Shown here: positions 1 through 8,850 of the stretch, one piece after another
How the letters are laid out: each line of letters starts with the position of its first letter
How positions within the stretch are numbered: the first letter of the stretch is position 1
Origin: Bacteroidota bacterium
GTDB taxonomy: Bacteria; Bacteroidota; Bacteroidia; Chitinophagales; Chitinophagaceae
DNA length: 13,275 nucleotides
NCBI GenBank assembly: GCA_028876035.1
Contig: JAGWTK010000067.1
Span: 1-13,275, forward strand
Direction of reading: 5' to 3'
Program-made: the position numbers and the translations under genes
The notes under the pieces: generated by a model
Databases searched by the model: none
What the model was told of the DNA's origin: nothing
Seen by the model: the letters and a program-made list of their open reading frames with translations, nothing else

Positions 1-1
1 C

Positions 2-3000
2 CGCTGGCGCTATATCGGTATTGAACAGGGGCTTTCCAACAACGCGGTCACCTGCGTATTCCGCGACCACAATGGATTTATGTGGTTTGGCACTTATGAC
101 GGGCTCAACCGCTACGATGGCTATACCTTCAGGACATACCGCAATGTACTGGGGGACAGCAATTCTCTCCGCGACAATCACATTTATGCCATTGCAGAAG
201 ACAGCAGTAACCAGCTTTGGGTCGCCTCGGCCGGTGGCATCTGTATTTATAATCTTGCTACCGGGCGATTTCACATTCCGCATATTGATGCACCGAATGG
301 CCGGCAAAATAGCTACGGCGTCAGTTCCATGTGTTATGTGCAGGGCGTGGGCATGCTGGCTGCCAGCCAGAACCAGGGATTGTTGCTTTTCCCGGATAAA
401 CAACACCGCGGATATACCTTACCGTTAGCGCAAAAAGGGGAATACACCGCCACAGCAGTGGGTACCGATCCCAAAGGTGGCATCTGGGCCATTGTTTATG
501 GGCGGGGATTCTACCGCTACGATCTGAAAAAGGGCGTTCTCCGTGAATGGACACACGCATTCCGGCAGGGAAACAGCTTTTGTTTCTCGGGAGACAGTGT
601 GTTATACCTTGGCACGAGCCAGGGCTTTTTCCGCTATAACATGGCCAGCGGCGCCTTATCACCCAACCTGCTTCCGGCAAACGGCCTTGTAAGAAAGATC
701 ATTCGGGGCCGCGACCGATTTTGGATAGCCACCGATGGCATGGCTTTATGGTATTTCCAGGAAAATCAGCCAGGAGCTATGCCGTACGTCAATGAGCAGG
801 GAAAACCAATCATCAACGGCAATGCCGCCTACGATATCGTGGAAGATCCCTGGGGCCGGCAATGGGTCGGCACGCTGCATGGCGGCATCAACCTGATTGA
901 GCACGGGAATGCATCGTTTCAAACAGTACTGTACAATGGCAGTGAAGCCATGGACAATTTTGTACACAGCTTCTGCCCCGATCTCAACAACAATCTTTGG
1001 GTGGGCACCCAGGGCGCCGGGCTTCGTTTCTGGGACCGCCGCCAAAATAGTTTCCGCAACTACCTGCGACAGCCCGGCAACGAGCATTCGATCAGCAGCA
1101 ACTTTATCACCTGCATGACGCTCGACAGTTTGCAGGACCTTTGGGTGGGCACCTGGTTTGGCGGAATCAATCGCTTACGGAGAGGCACAAACGCATTTGA
1201 GCACTTCGTTTGCAGAAATCCATACAGCGGCGCAGCGGAAAACAATATCTGGGTACTGTATCCCGACCGGAAAGGCAGGCTGTGGGCGAGCACCACGAAT
1301 GACGGCACACTCTACAGCTTCGACCGGCGGACGCAGCAATTCGTGTTGTTTGACAGTGCTATCAGCAATATCCAGTGTATGGCCGAAGACAAAGCAGGTA
1401 TACTATGGGCGGGTAACTACGATCGGCTGATTAGGCTGGACCTGGACAAACGAAAGCATATTTACTACAACATTGGCTACCCCGTACGTTCCATTCATGA
1501 GGACAAACTGGGACAACTTTGGATAGGTACCGAAGGGGGCGGACTATTATTATTAGATCGGCGCAGCGGACAATTTACGCGCTACAGCACCCGCGAAGGA
1601 TTGCCCAATAACTCGGTGCTGCGCATGGAAGAAGATAAAAACGGCCATATCTGGCTGAGTACATTTTACGGGCTATGCCGTTTTGATCCGGCAACCCGAC
1701 AATTCCGCAATTACACTCCTTCCGACGGATTGCAGAGCAACCAGTTCGTGTTAAATGCATCAGCCCAGCTGCCTTCCGGTGAATTGGCTTTTGGAGGCAT
1801 CCGGGGATTCAATATTTTTCAACCGGACAGCATTTTTGATCATACGGAGCAACCTTCTGTTTTTATTACAGGCATTCATATTAATAACCAGCCCGCCGCC
1901 GAAAACAACGACCTGGTAATTGACGAACAGTCGGCCCTGTTTCGGAACTGGAAACTGCCTTATAACAAGGCAGCGCTTTCCGTGGATTTTGTTGGATTGA
2001 TGTATACCGGGTCCGACAAAATACAGTACGCCTACCAATTAGAAGGCTGGGACAAGGGCTGGAACTATGTGAATGGTGCAAGAACCGCTACCTATTCAAG
2101 ACTGGAAGAAGGGAACTATCGTTTCCTGCTAAAAGTGTCGGATGCCAGCGGCAGGTGGGGACCGGTCAAAACAATGCTGCAAGTACGTGTACTTCCCCCG
2201 CTTTACCGTACCTGGTGGGCATGGCTGCTCTATGCAGCGGCCTTTGCAACCGCCGTTTATTTGTACATCCGCTATTCACAGCGCCAGCACCGGATGCAAT
2301 ATGAAGTTCAAATTGCCCGGTTGGAACGGGAGAAAGAAAAAGAACTGGGCGAAAAACGAATTTCCTTTTTCACCCATATTGCACATGAGTTCCGTACGCC
2401 GCTTACTTTAATTATTAGTCCGCTTAAAGAATTATTGCAGGATAACCAACAAACTGAAACCGGAAAAAAACTATCGCTGGTATACAGAAACGCAAAGCGT
2501 TTGCTCAGTCTTACCGACCAGCTACTTTTGTTTCGCAAAGCAGAGTCGCTGGACCAACACCTGCAGCTAAGCCAGTTCAGCATTTCGGAACTCTGCAAAG
2601 AAACGGCGCTGAGTTTCAGTCAGCATGCCCATTCGAAAAATATCAGGTTCACCTGCGAAATACCCGGGCAGGACGCCGTGTTATCGGCCGACAAGGAAAA
2701 AATTGAAATCATCCTTTTTAATCTTTTATCGAATGCGTTCAAGTACACAGCTCCAGGTGGAATGGTTCAGCTTACGCTGCTCCAGGAACAGTCCTCCATC
2801 CGAATACTGGTAGAAGATAATGGAGGAGGCATCCCAGCAGAAACAGGGGAAAAAATATTTGATTCATTTTACAGGGGCGATAAGAGCACCCAAAGTGGAT
2901 TTGGCATCGGGTTGTATGTCTCGCGCCGGCTTGCCCGCGCACATGAGGGAGAACTCAGTTATCAAAGCATCGCAGGCCGTGGTACGGTATTCGAACTGCG

Positions 3001-3913
3001 ACTGCCTGTCAAGGAAGCGCCTGTACAAACAGAAACTAACAACGGCAGTTCTGAAGTGTTGAGCGAATTGTTGGAAGACAGCAGCTACCCGCCACCATCG
3101 GCCACACCTATGCTGGAGAAACTAAGTTCGGAGCTTCCCATTATGCTGGTGGTAGACGATAACCCGGAAATCAGGAACTATATCAGCGAAATCTTCTCTG
3201 CCCGGTTCCAGGTATTTGAAGCAGCAGACGGACTGCAGGGCTATGCAATGGCCGAAGTGCATGCCCCGGAAATCATCCTGAGCGATATTGCCATGGAGAA
3301 TATGGATGGCATCCTTCTTTGCCAAAAAATAAAATCCAGTCCTACCCTTTCGCATATTCCCCTGGTGCTGCTTACCGGCAGCGGATCGGATGAAAGCCGC
3401 ATCAAAGGGTTTGAATGCGGGGCAGACGATTATATCACCAAGCCATTCGACAAGGACCTAATCCTCACCCGGGTAAAAAATATTCTGCAGGGAAGAAAGC
3501 GGCTCCGTGATTATTTTTTGAATGCAGTCACCCTGCAGCCAAATGACAGTTTTGCAGGCGAGCACAAAGAGTTCATGGATCGTTGTATTGCGGTGGTGGA
3601 GCACAATATGAGCAACCCGGCATTCAATATCCAGCAGTTTTGCCGCGAATTGGGTATGAGCCATCCCAGCCTGTATAAAAAAGTAAAAACGATTTCAGGT
3701 TTAACCATCAATGTTTTTATCCGATACCTGCGCCTGCGAAAAGCGGCCAGCTTACTCATCAATACAGACAAAACAATCGCAGAGGTTACCTATATCACCG
3801 GGTTTAATGATATCCGCTATTTCCGTGAGCAGTTCTCAAAACTGTTTGCGATGAATCCATCCGAATACGTGCGTCGCTACCGTCGTGTTTTAGGGGCGAA
3901 AAATGTGGACTGA
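2..3913 (+). CDS. Hybrid two-component system (HTCS) sensor histidine kinase/response regulator, 5' partial
   Basis: This is a one-protein sensor-regulator that controls PUL transcription. The reading frame is open from base 2, 26 codons before the first ATG at 80, and already reads as a propeller blade (GIEQGLSNNAV), so the true start and signal peptide lie upstream. Numbering from the ATG at 80: about 10-12 Reg_prop blades (repeated LWVGT-type motifs) fill residues ~1-610, then a Y_Y_Y domain (~620-705), one membrane helix (~711-733), and the HisKA H-box FFTHIAHEFRTP with phospho-acceptor H769. The HATPase follows, with N885, the DNGGG box near 913 and GFGIG at 940-944. The receiver has acidic pair D1026/D1027, phospho-acceptor D1069, T1099 and K1121. 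A C-terminal AraC-type helix-turn-helix covers ~1170-1277. In this family the propeller binds oligosaccharide in the periplasm and the cytoplasmic AraC domain activates the neighbouring susCD promoter. The gene ends 183 bases before susC in the same direction. Confidence 0.96.
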   Translation, partial: RWRYIGIEQGLSNNAVTCVFRDHNGFMWFGTYDGLNRYDGYTFRTYRNVLGDSNSLRDNHIYAIAEDSSNQLWVASAGGICIYNLATGRFHIPHIDAPNGRQNSYGVSSMCYVQGVGMLAASQNQGLLLFPDKQHRGYTLPLAQKGEYTATAVGTDPKGGIWAIVYGRGFYRYDLKKGVLREWTHAFRQGNSFCFSGDSVLYLGTSQGFFRYNMASGALSPNLLPANGLVRKIIRGRDRFWIATDGMALWYFQENQPGAMPYVNEQGKPIINGNAAYDIVEDPWGRQWVGTLHGGINLIEHGNASFQTVLYNGSEAMDNFVHSFCPDLNNNLWVGTQGAGLRFWDRRQNSFRNYLRQPGNEHSISSNFITCMTLDSLQDLWVGTWFGGINRLRRGTNAFEHFVCRNPYSGAAENNIWVLYPDRKGRLWASTTNDGTLYSFDRRTQQFVLFDSAISNIQCMAEDKAGILWAGNYDRLIRLDLDKRKHIYYNIGYPVRSIHEDKLGQLWIGTEGGGLLLLDRRSGQFTRYSTREGLPNNSVLRMEEDKNGHIWLSTFYGLCRFDPATRQFRNYTPSDGLQSNQFVLNASAQLPSGELAFGGIRGFNIFQPDSIFDHTEQPSVFITGIHINNQPAAENNDLVIDEQSALFRNWKLPYNKAALSVDFVGLMYTGSDKIQYAYQLEGWDKGWNYVNGARTATYSRLEEGNYRFLLKVSDASGRWGPVKTMLQVRVLPPLYRTWWAWLLYAAAFATAVYLYIRYSQRQHRMQYEVQIARLEREKEKELGEKRISFFTHIAHEFRTPLTLIISPLKELLQDNQQTETGKKLSLVYRNAKRLLSLTDQLLLFRKAESLDQHLQLSQFSISELCKETALSFSQHAHSKNIRFTCEIPGQDAVLSADKEKIEIILFNLLSNAFKYTAPGGMVQLTLLQEQSSIRILVEDNGGGIPAETGEKIFDSFYRGDKSTQSGFGIGLYVSRRLARAHEGELSYQSIAGRGTVFELRLPVKEAPVQTETNNGSSEVLSELLEDSSYPPPSATPMLEKLSSELPIMLVVDDNPEIRNYISEIFSARFQVFEAADGLQGYAMAEVHAPEIILSDIAMENMDGILLCQKIKSSPTLSHIPLVLLTGSGSDESRIKGFECGADDYITKPFDKDLILTRVKNILQGRKRLRDYFLNAVTLQPNDSFAGEHKEFMDRCIAVVEHNMSNPAFNIQQFCRELGMSHPSLYKKVKTISGLTINVFIRYLRLRKAASLLINTDKTIAEVTYITGFNDIRYFREQFSKLFAMNPSEYVRRYRRVLGAKNVD

Positions 3914-3944
3914 CAGGTAAAGAGAAAATAAGTGTCTGATTTAC

Positions 3945-3972
3945 AATTAAAATTTTCCGGCGACTTTTAATT
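3945..3972. repeat. AT-rich inverted repeat downstream of the HTCS gene
   Basis: AATTAAAA at 3945-3952 is the reverse complement of TTTTAATT at 3965-3972, with a 12-base spacer between. It starts 31 bases after the HTCS stop codon. The stem is purely A/T and no T-run follows, so it would be a poor intrinsic terminator. It may act as a weak 3' end signal for the HTCS mRNA, or simply be AT-rich DNA upstream of the susC promoter. The repeat is seen in the sequence; any role is inferred. Confidence 0.35.
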
Positions 3973-4004
3973 TACCCCCCTTCTTTTACTATTTGTCCCC
4001 CCTG
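3971..4004 (+). promoter_or_regulatory. Direct repeat of C6 tracts, candidate HTCS operator for susC
   Basis: Two runs of six C, at 3975-3980 and 3997-4002, each follow an ATTT core (with one or two bases between) and are followed by T. They are 22 bases apart start to start, close to two helical turns. AraC-family domains are known to bind direct-repeat half-sites on one face of the helix, and the adjacent HTCS carries such a domain. The gap has no other comparable repeat. Assignment as the operator is inference. Confidence 0.4.
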
Positions 4005-4023
4005 CCCCGCTTCAGACGCAATA

Positions 4024-4031
4024 GATATTTG
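4024..4031 (+). promoter_or_regulatory. Candidate -7 element of the susC promoter
   Basis: GATATTTG matches the Bacteroidota -7 consensus TAnnTTTG at five of the six fixed positions. It lies 65 bases before the chosen susC ATG. No TTTG-type -33 box is present at normal spacing; the promoter-proximal C6 tract occupies roughly that place, which would suit an activator-dependent promoter. A single near-match in an AT-containing gap is weak evidence. Confidence 0.3.
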
Positions 4032-4096
4032 TGCTGTCACAACCTGTGGTGGATTTCAGACGACACCCGGTATTCAAACTCACAAAACGCTGTCAT

Positions 4097-7000
4097 ATGA
4101 CCAAAACACACTGCATCCGCGGATGGAGAACATCCGTCCGGCTCCTGCACTTTTATCCGCTCGCTATTTTCTTATTTCTCCTCAGCGCCATTGTTCACCC
4201 GGCACCAGCATTCGCACAAACGGGTACCGTCACCGGTATCATAACAGATGCTGAAACAAAGCTACCGGTGTCTGGCGCAACCGTTTCCCTGAAAGGGAGC
4301 AAGACTGCCACAATAACAGATGCACAAGGTGCATTTTCTATCAAAGCAAAGGCGGGTGATTTCCTCGTGATCAGCTATGTTGGCTACACGGAACAAACAC
4401 TGGCCGTGAATCCCGGCGGTAATATGCAGGTGGCCCTGGTGGCGACCAATCGTCAACTGGGAGAAGTTGTAGTGGTAGGATATGGTACCCAAAAACGGGC
4501 CGATGTAACCGGTTCGGTGGTCTCTGTTCCCAAATCACGTTTATCGCAGTTGCCCGTTACGAATGTACTGCACGCGATAGAAGGTTCTGTACCCGGTGTA
4601 ACGATCACCCAAACCTCATCCGTACCCGGCAGTTCGGCAGACGTGCTGGTGCGCGGACAAAACACCATCACGGCAGGTAAAGGTCCTTTTATTGTGGTAG
4701 ATGGTGTGCCTTTCAGCAAAACAGGTGGTGTAACCAATGATATCAACCCCAATGATATTGCCTCCATTGAGATCCTGAAAGATGCGTCTGCCACTGCCAT
4801 CTATGGTGTAAACGGTGCGAACGGCGTTATCCTCATCACAACCAAGCGTGGCACTACGGGCAAAGCAGTAATCCGCTACAATGGCTATGCGGGCTTTGAT
4901 AATTTCTCGCATATGCTTACACCCTCTTCGCCGCAACAATATGTACAGAAGTACGCCGACTGGTGGAAACAGTTGAACCCGACTACCGCGCAGCCAACCG
5001 TGTTGCAAAATGCGTTCGAGATCGCGAATTACAATGCAAATAAAACCGTTGACTGGATCAAAGAAACAACCCAACAGGGCGTGATACAGGACCATAACCT
5101 GAGTGTATCCGGCGGCACCAAAGACGTGAAATATTACGTATCGGGTGATTACATGAAACAACAGGGTGTGGTAAAGGGATACCAATACCACCGCGCCAGC
5201 ATCCGAACCAATCTCGACATTAACCTGACCGATTATCTTACCACCGGAACATCTTTATCGATTGCTAACAACAATTACGATGGTGGCCGCGCCAATTTCT
5301 ACCTCGCTGCAGCGATGAGTCCCTATGGCTCTGAGTACGACGCAGCCGGCAACTATGCCATCTACCCGATGAATCCCGAACTGTTATATACAAACCCGCT
5401 GCTCGGATTGTATACTGATCGGACCGATCGTTCTACCAACCTCACCGGTAATGTGTACGCTGAATTAAAACCCGGTGGCATTTTAAAAGGTTTGAAGTAT
5501 CGTTTGAATGCCGGCTATACTTATGTGCCCACCCGCTTTGGCAGTTATACCGGCCGTAATGCGAACAACACACTGGGATCGGGTACTTCCAATAGTTCCG
5601 ACACCAGGAACTGGGTAGTTGAAAATATTCTTACGTATGTGAAGAACTGGGGCGTACACCATATCGACTTCACCGGTTTGTACAGTGCACAGGAAAGAAA
5701 CTACTTCACCTTCTCCTCTTCCGCCACCGGCTTTATCAACGACCAGTTATCGTTCAATAACCTGGGTGCAGGTGCCACGCAAACAGCCAGCTCTTACCGC
5801 GACAAATACGATCTCAACTCGCAGATGGCACGGATCAATTACAGCTACGACAGCAGGTACCTGTTCACTGTTACGGCGCGCCGTGATGGTTCGTCGGTTA
5901 TGGGAGCGAATACCGATAAATACGGCGTATTCCCTTCTGTAGCATTCGGCTGGAATATCAGCAATGAACGTTTCATGCAGAACAATAAATTATTCAGCAA
6001 CCTGAAACTGCGCCTGTCCTATGGTAAATCAGGTAATGAAGCTATCAATGTATACCAAACAGTTACCACCGATGCCAGTGTGCGCATACCCTTCTCCGGT
6101 ATATCCACCATCGGCGTGCTGGCCAGCAACCTGGGTAACGCCAACCTGCACTGGGAAAACGCCACCACGTTCAACGCCGGTCTGGATTTCGCACTGCTGA
6201 ACAACCGGGTAAGCGGCTCACTGGACATCTACAAAACACAAACCACCGACCTGCTGCTGCAGCGCAACCTGCCGATCATCACGGGTTATTCAGCCATACT
6301 TGACAACCTGGGAAAGACAGAAAACCGTGGTATGGAGCTGACATTGAATACCGAAAACATCAGCAGCAAAAATTTTAAATGGCTCACCTCTATTGTATTT
6401 GCAAAAAACAAAAACAAGATCATTGACCTGTATGGTGATAAGAAGAGCGACCTGGGTAACCGCTGGTTTATTGGTCAACCCATCGGCGTGATCTACGACT
6501 ATAAAATGATTGGCGTATGGCAAACAGGAGAAGACGCTTCAGGTTCTGATCCAGGCGCGAAACCCGGCGATCTGAAATTTGCAGATCTAAACGGCGATAA
6601 AAAGATTACGGCTGATGATAAAATTATTCTTGGTCAGCGTGATCCGAAATGGACGGGTGGCATCACCAACACCTTCTCGTACAAAAATCTTCGCCTGAGC
6701 GTGTTTATCCAAACCGTACAAGGGGGATTGAAAAACAATGTTACGCTCACCTACGCGGACGAAGCGGGCCGCATGAATCTTCCGCAGGCAACCGGTTACT
6801 GGACATCTTCCAATAAGAGCAATACACGTCCTTCCCTTGCTTACACCAATACACGCGGGTACGGTTATCCGTCCGACAACAGTTATACCCGCATTAAAGA
6901 TGTGACCCTGAGCTATACATTTTCCCAGCACCTGCTGGATAAAATCAAACTGGGCAGTTTAACGGTATATGCCAGCGGCCGCAACCTGCACACATTTACC

Positions 7001-7117
7001 AACTGGATTGGCTGGGACCCGGAGAACAACTATTCGTTCCGGGGTAGCGGCGACTGGACCAACAATTACCCCCTCACCCGTTCCATTGTGGTCGGTTTGA
7101 ATGTTACGCTTCGTTAA
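4097..7117 (+). CDS. SusC/RagA family TonB-linked outer membrane transporter
   Basis: A 1006-residue outer-membrane beta-barrel that, with its SusD partner, imports glycan fragments using TonB energy. ATG 4097 is chosen because it begins directly with a signal peptide: basic start, hydrophobic core at ~20-33 and probable cleavage after AFA (residue 40). The in-frame GTG at 4031 would add 22 non-signal residues. A carboxypeptidase-regulatory-like domain covers ~43-118 (GTVTGIITDAETKLPVSGA), followed by the EVVVVGYGTQ motif at 123-132. The plug spans ~145-250, with the typical IEILKDASATAIYG and GVILITTKRG motifs. The barrel fills the rest, with the DLNGDKKIT calcium-loop-like motif typical of the family at 830-838, and ends on a beta-strand (GLNVTLR). 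SusD follows after 22 bases. Length and domain order are normal and nothing looks broken. The substrate cannot be read from this protein alone. Confidence 0.97.
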   Translation: MTKTHCIRGWRTSVRLLHFYPLAIFLFLLSAIVHPAPAFAQTGTVTGIITDAETKLPVSGATVSLKGSKTATITDAQGAFSIKAKAGDFLVISYVGYTEQTLAVNPGGNMQVALVATNRQLGEVVVVGYGTQKRADVTGSVVSVPKSRLSQLPVTNVLHAIEGSVPGVTITQTSSVPGSSADVLVRGQNTITAGKGPFIVVDGVPFSKTGGVTNDINPNDIASIEILKDASATAIYGVNGANGVILITTKRGTTGKAVIRYNGYAGFDNFSHMLTPSSPQQYVQKYADWWKQLNPTTAQPTVLQNAFEIANYNANKTVDWIKETTQQGVIQDHNLSVSGGTKDVKYYVSGDYMKQQGVVKGYQYHRASIRTNLDINLTDYLTTGTSLSIANNNYDGGRANFYLAAAMSPYGSEYDAAGNYAIYPMNPELLYTNPLLGLYTDRTDRSTNLTGNVYAELKPGGILKGLKYRLNAGYTYVPTRFGSYTGRNANNTLGSGTSNSSDTRNWVVENILTYVKNWGVHHIDFTGLYSAQERNYFTFSSSATGFINDQLSFNNLGAGATQTASSYRDKYDLNSQMARINYSYDSRYLFTVTARRDGSSVMGANTDKYGVFPSVAFGWNISNERFMQNNKLFSNLKLRLSYGKSGNEAINVYQTVTTDASVRIPFSGISTIGVLASNLGNANLHWENATTFNAGLDFALLNNRVSGSLDIYKTQTTDLLLQRNLPIITGYSAILDNLGKTENRGMELTLNTENISSKNFKWLTSIVFAKNKNKIIDLYGDKKSDLGNRWFIGQPIGVIYDYKMIGVWQTGEDASGSDPGAKPGDLKFADLNGDKKITADDKIILGQRDPKWTGGITNTFSYKNLRLSVFIQTVQGGLKNNVTLTYADEAGRMNLPQATGYWTSSNKSNTRPSLAYTNTRGYGYPSDNSYTRIKDVTLSYTFSQHLLDKIKLGSLTVYASGRNLHTFTNWIGWDPENNYSFRGSGDWTNNYPLTRSIVVGLNVTLR

Positions 7118-7139
7118 TCACAGTTTAACCTACAGAAAC

Positions 7140-8756
7140 ATGAAAAAAATAACCATCATATCATCCGGTTTGATTGCCGCAGCCTGCCTGTTTGGCTCCT
7201 GCAAAAAAACCTTTCTTAATGAGACCGTCTATCCTTACTATGCACCTGCCACGCTGAAAGACTCGCTGGGTTTCGAAGCATCCATTAATGGCCTGTACAA
7301 TCACATGAGTACTTTCTTCAGCTACAGTGATCAACAAGGCTGGCCCAGCGTTTGGCATGCAGGCACGGATATCGCCTGGGTGCCGCCCACACAGAAGCAG
7401 GGTATTGAAGTTCCCTACTATGACTACACACAGCTGATCAGTACAGATGGGGCCGCTTCTTATACCTGGGGATGGAGCTACCGTATGATCAACAACTGTA
7501 ACGTGATCATCAACAATATTGAGTCGGGTGGCATCACCGGTATTTCAGCGGCGGGTCAGAACGCATTCAATGCAGAGGCGAAGTTTTTCCGCGCTTATGC
7601 GTACAACACACTCGCCACGCTATTCGGAAAAGTACCGTTGGTGACAAAGCCGGTAACGGGTCCTAAAACGGACTACACCCGCGCTTCACTTGACTCCGTT
7701 AATAACCTCATTGCATCTGATCTTTTGTTTGCGGCCACCAACCTGCCCGACATTGACAATGTTAAGAGCAATTCGAAAGGAAAAATGTATGGACGTGCGA
7801 ATAAAGCGATGGCGCAGCAGTTGCTGGCAGAAGCCTACCTGCGCATGGGCAAGTATGATTTGGCGGAGCAGCAAACGCAGGCCATCATCAACAGTGGTAA
7901 GTTTAGTTTGATCAGCGCCCGCTATGGCGTTAAAGCCAGTCAGCCCGGCGATCCGTTCTCCGACATGTTCGTGTACGGTAACGAACGCCGTGGCCAGGGC
8001 AACCGCGAAGCCATCTGGGTATTGGAACAGGAAAATCCAAGTACGGTGACCGGAGGTATCACCAACAACCCACAGCAACGCCGGAACTGGGGAGCTGCCT
8101 ATTACCAGATAACGGGCATGACTATCTGCGATTCATTGGGCGGCCGTGGTATCGCGAGAATGCGCCTTACAGACTGGGTCGTTTATAATTTGTATGAGAC
8201 AAACGATATGCGCAATTCCAACTATAACCTGCGCCGGAAATTTTATTACAATACCGTGGGACAGGCGAACTACGGACAACAAGTACCTTACACAGGTGCC
8301 GATACTGTTTTCAAAATCGCACCGCATACGACAAAATGGTACCAGTTTGATCCCAACGATGTATTTGGGTTTGCTATGATCAAAGATTTTATCCTGATGC
8401 GTTTGGGCGAAACCTACCTGTTGCAGGCAGAAGCACAATTCCGGCAGGGCAAACTGGCTGAAGCGGCTGCTTCTATCAATGTGATTCGGGCAAGGGCCAA
8501 TGCAACCCCCATAACGTCTGCCCAGGTAACCCTGGATTTCATACTGGATGAGCGTGCCCGCGAATTGCTGGCAGAAGAAAACAGAAGAATGACGTTGATG
8601 CGTACCGGCACATTGGTTGACAGAACCACGCGGTTAAATACGAATACGATCAACCCGGTGGTGGGACTTAGTTCCAAAAACCTTTTGTTGCCGATTCCGA
8701 AATCTGAGATTGATTTGAATAAAGACGCGGTACTGGAACAAAACACGGGTTACTGA
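7140..8756 (+). CDS. SusD/RagB family surface glycan-binding lipoprotein
   Basis: A 538-residue surface lipoprotein that caps the SusC channel and binds glycan. ATG 7140 gives a clean lipoprotein signal (MKKITIISSGL...LFGSC) with C21 as the probable lipidated residue, followed by KKTFLNE as in many SusD proteins. The in-frame ATG at 7101 lies inside the end of susC and would put 13 polar residues before the signal, so it is rejected. Family hallmarks are KFFRAYAYNTLATLFGKVPLV in the N-terminal half, TPR-like helices (RANKAMAQQLLAEAYLRMGKYDLAEQ), the C-terminal helical motif around MRLGETYLLQAEA, DERARELLAEE, and the ending LLLPIPKSEIDLN...QNTGY. It begins 22 bases after susC, so the two are almost certainly co-transcribed. 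Downstream comes a terminator-like hairpin rather than a SusE-like gene. Ligand specificity is not evident from the sequence. Confidence 0.97.
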   Translation: MKKITIISSGLIAAACLFGSCKKTFLNETVYPYYAPATLKDSLGFEASINGLYNHMSTFFSYSDQQGWPSVWHAGTDIAWVPPTQKQGIEVPYYDYTQLISTDGAASYTWGWSYRMINNCNVIINNIESGGITGISAAGQNAFNAEAKFFRAYAYNTLATLFGKVPLVTKPVTGPKTDYTRASLDSVNNLIASDLLFAATNLPDIDNVKSNSKGKMYGRANKAMAQQLLAEAYLRMGKYDLAEQQTQAIINSGKFSLISARYGVKASQPGDPFSDMFVYGNERRGQGNREAIWVLEQENPSTVTGGITNNPQQRRNWGAAYYQITGMTICDSLGGRGIARMRLTDWVVYNLYETNDMRNSNYNLRRKFYYNTVGQANYGQQVPYTGADTVFKIAPHTTKWYQFDPNDVFGFAMIKDFILMRLGETYLLQAEAQFRQGKLAEAAASINVIRARANATPITSAQVTLDFILDERARELLAEENRRMTLMRTGTLVDRTTRLNTNTINPVVGLSSKNLLLPIPKSEIDLNKDAVLEQNTGY

Positions 8757-8793
8757 TCGCAGTTGGCGACCCGGTTTTTATCTGGCAGCGTTT

Positions 8794-8831
8794 ATGGCCG
8801 GTGAAAGCGATGGCTTACCGGCCATTTTTTT
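8794..8831 (+). terminator. Intrinsic terminator-like hairpin between susD and the GH105 gene
   Basis: ATGGCCGGT (8794-8802) pairs perfectly with ACCGGCCAT (8817-8825). Inside it, after a two-base bulge (8803-8804), AAGC (8805-8808) pairs with GCTT (8813-8816) around a GATG loop. The right arm runs straight into a T tract ending at 8831. This is the classic form of a rho-independent terminator: a GC-rich stem of 13 pairs followed by U's. It lies 37 bases after the susD stop and ends 19 bases before the GH105 ATG, with all genes in the same direction. It therefore probably acts as a partial terminator or a 3' stabiliser that makes susCD mRNA more abundant than enzyme mRNA. Confidence 0.82.
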
Positions 8832-8850
8832 CAACAGAATAACGGTAATC

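Noticed and set aside
21..428. A 135-codon + strand open frame overlapping the HTCS 5' region
   Set aside because: It is a shadow in another frame; the HTCS frame is open through the same bases and reads as propeller blades.
995..1153. A 15-base exact DNA repeat (995-1009 and 1139-1153)
   Set aside because: Both copies encode the LWVGT motif of successive propeller blades, 48 codons apart. Domain repetition explains it without a mobile or regulatory repeat.
4011..4062. Direct repeat TTCAGACG at 4011-4018 and 4055-4062 in the susC leader
   Set aside because: An eight-base match within a gap of about 180 bases is not rare by chance, and the flanking bases do not extend it convincingly.
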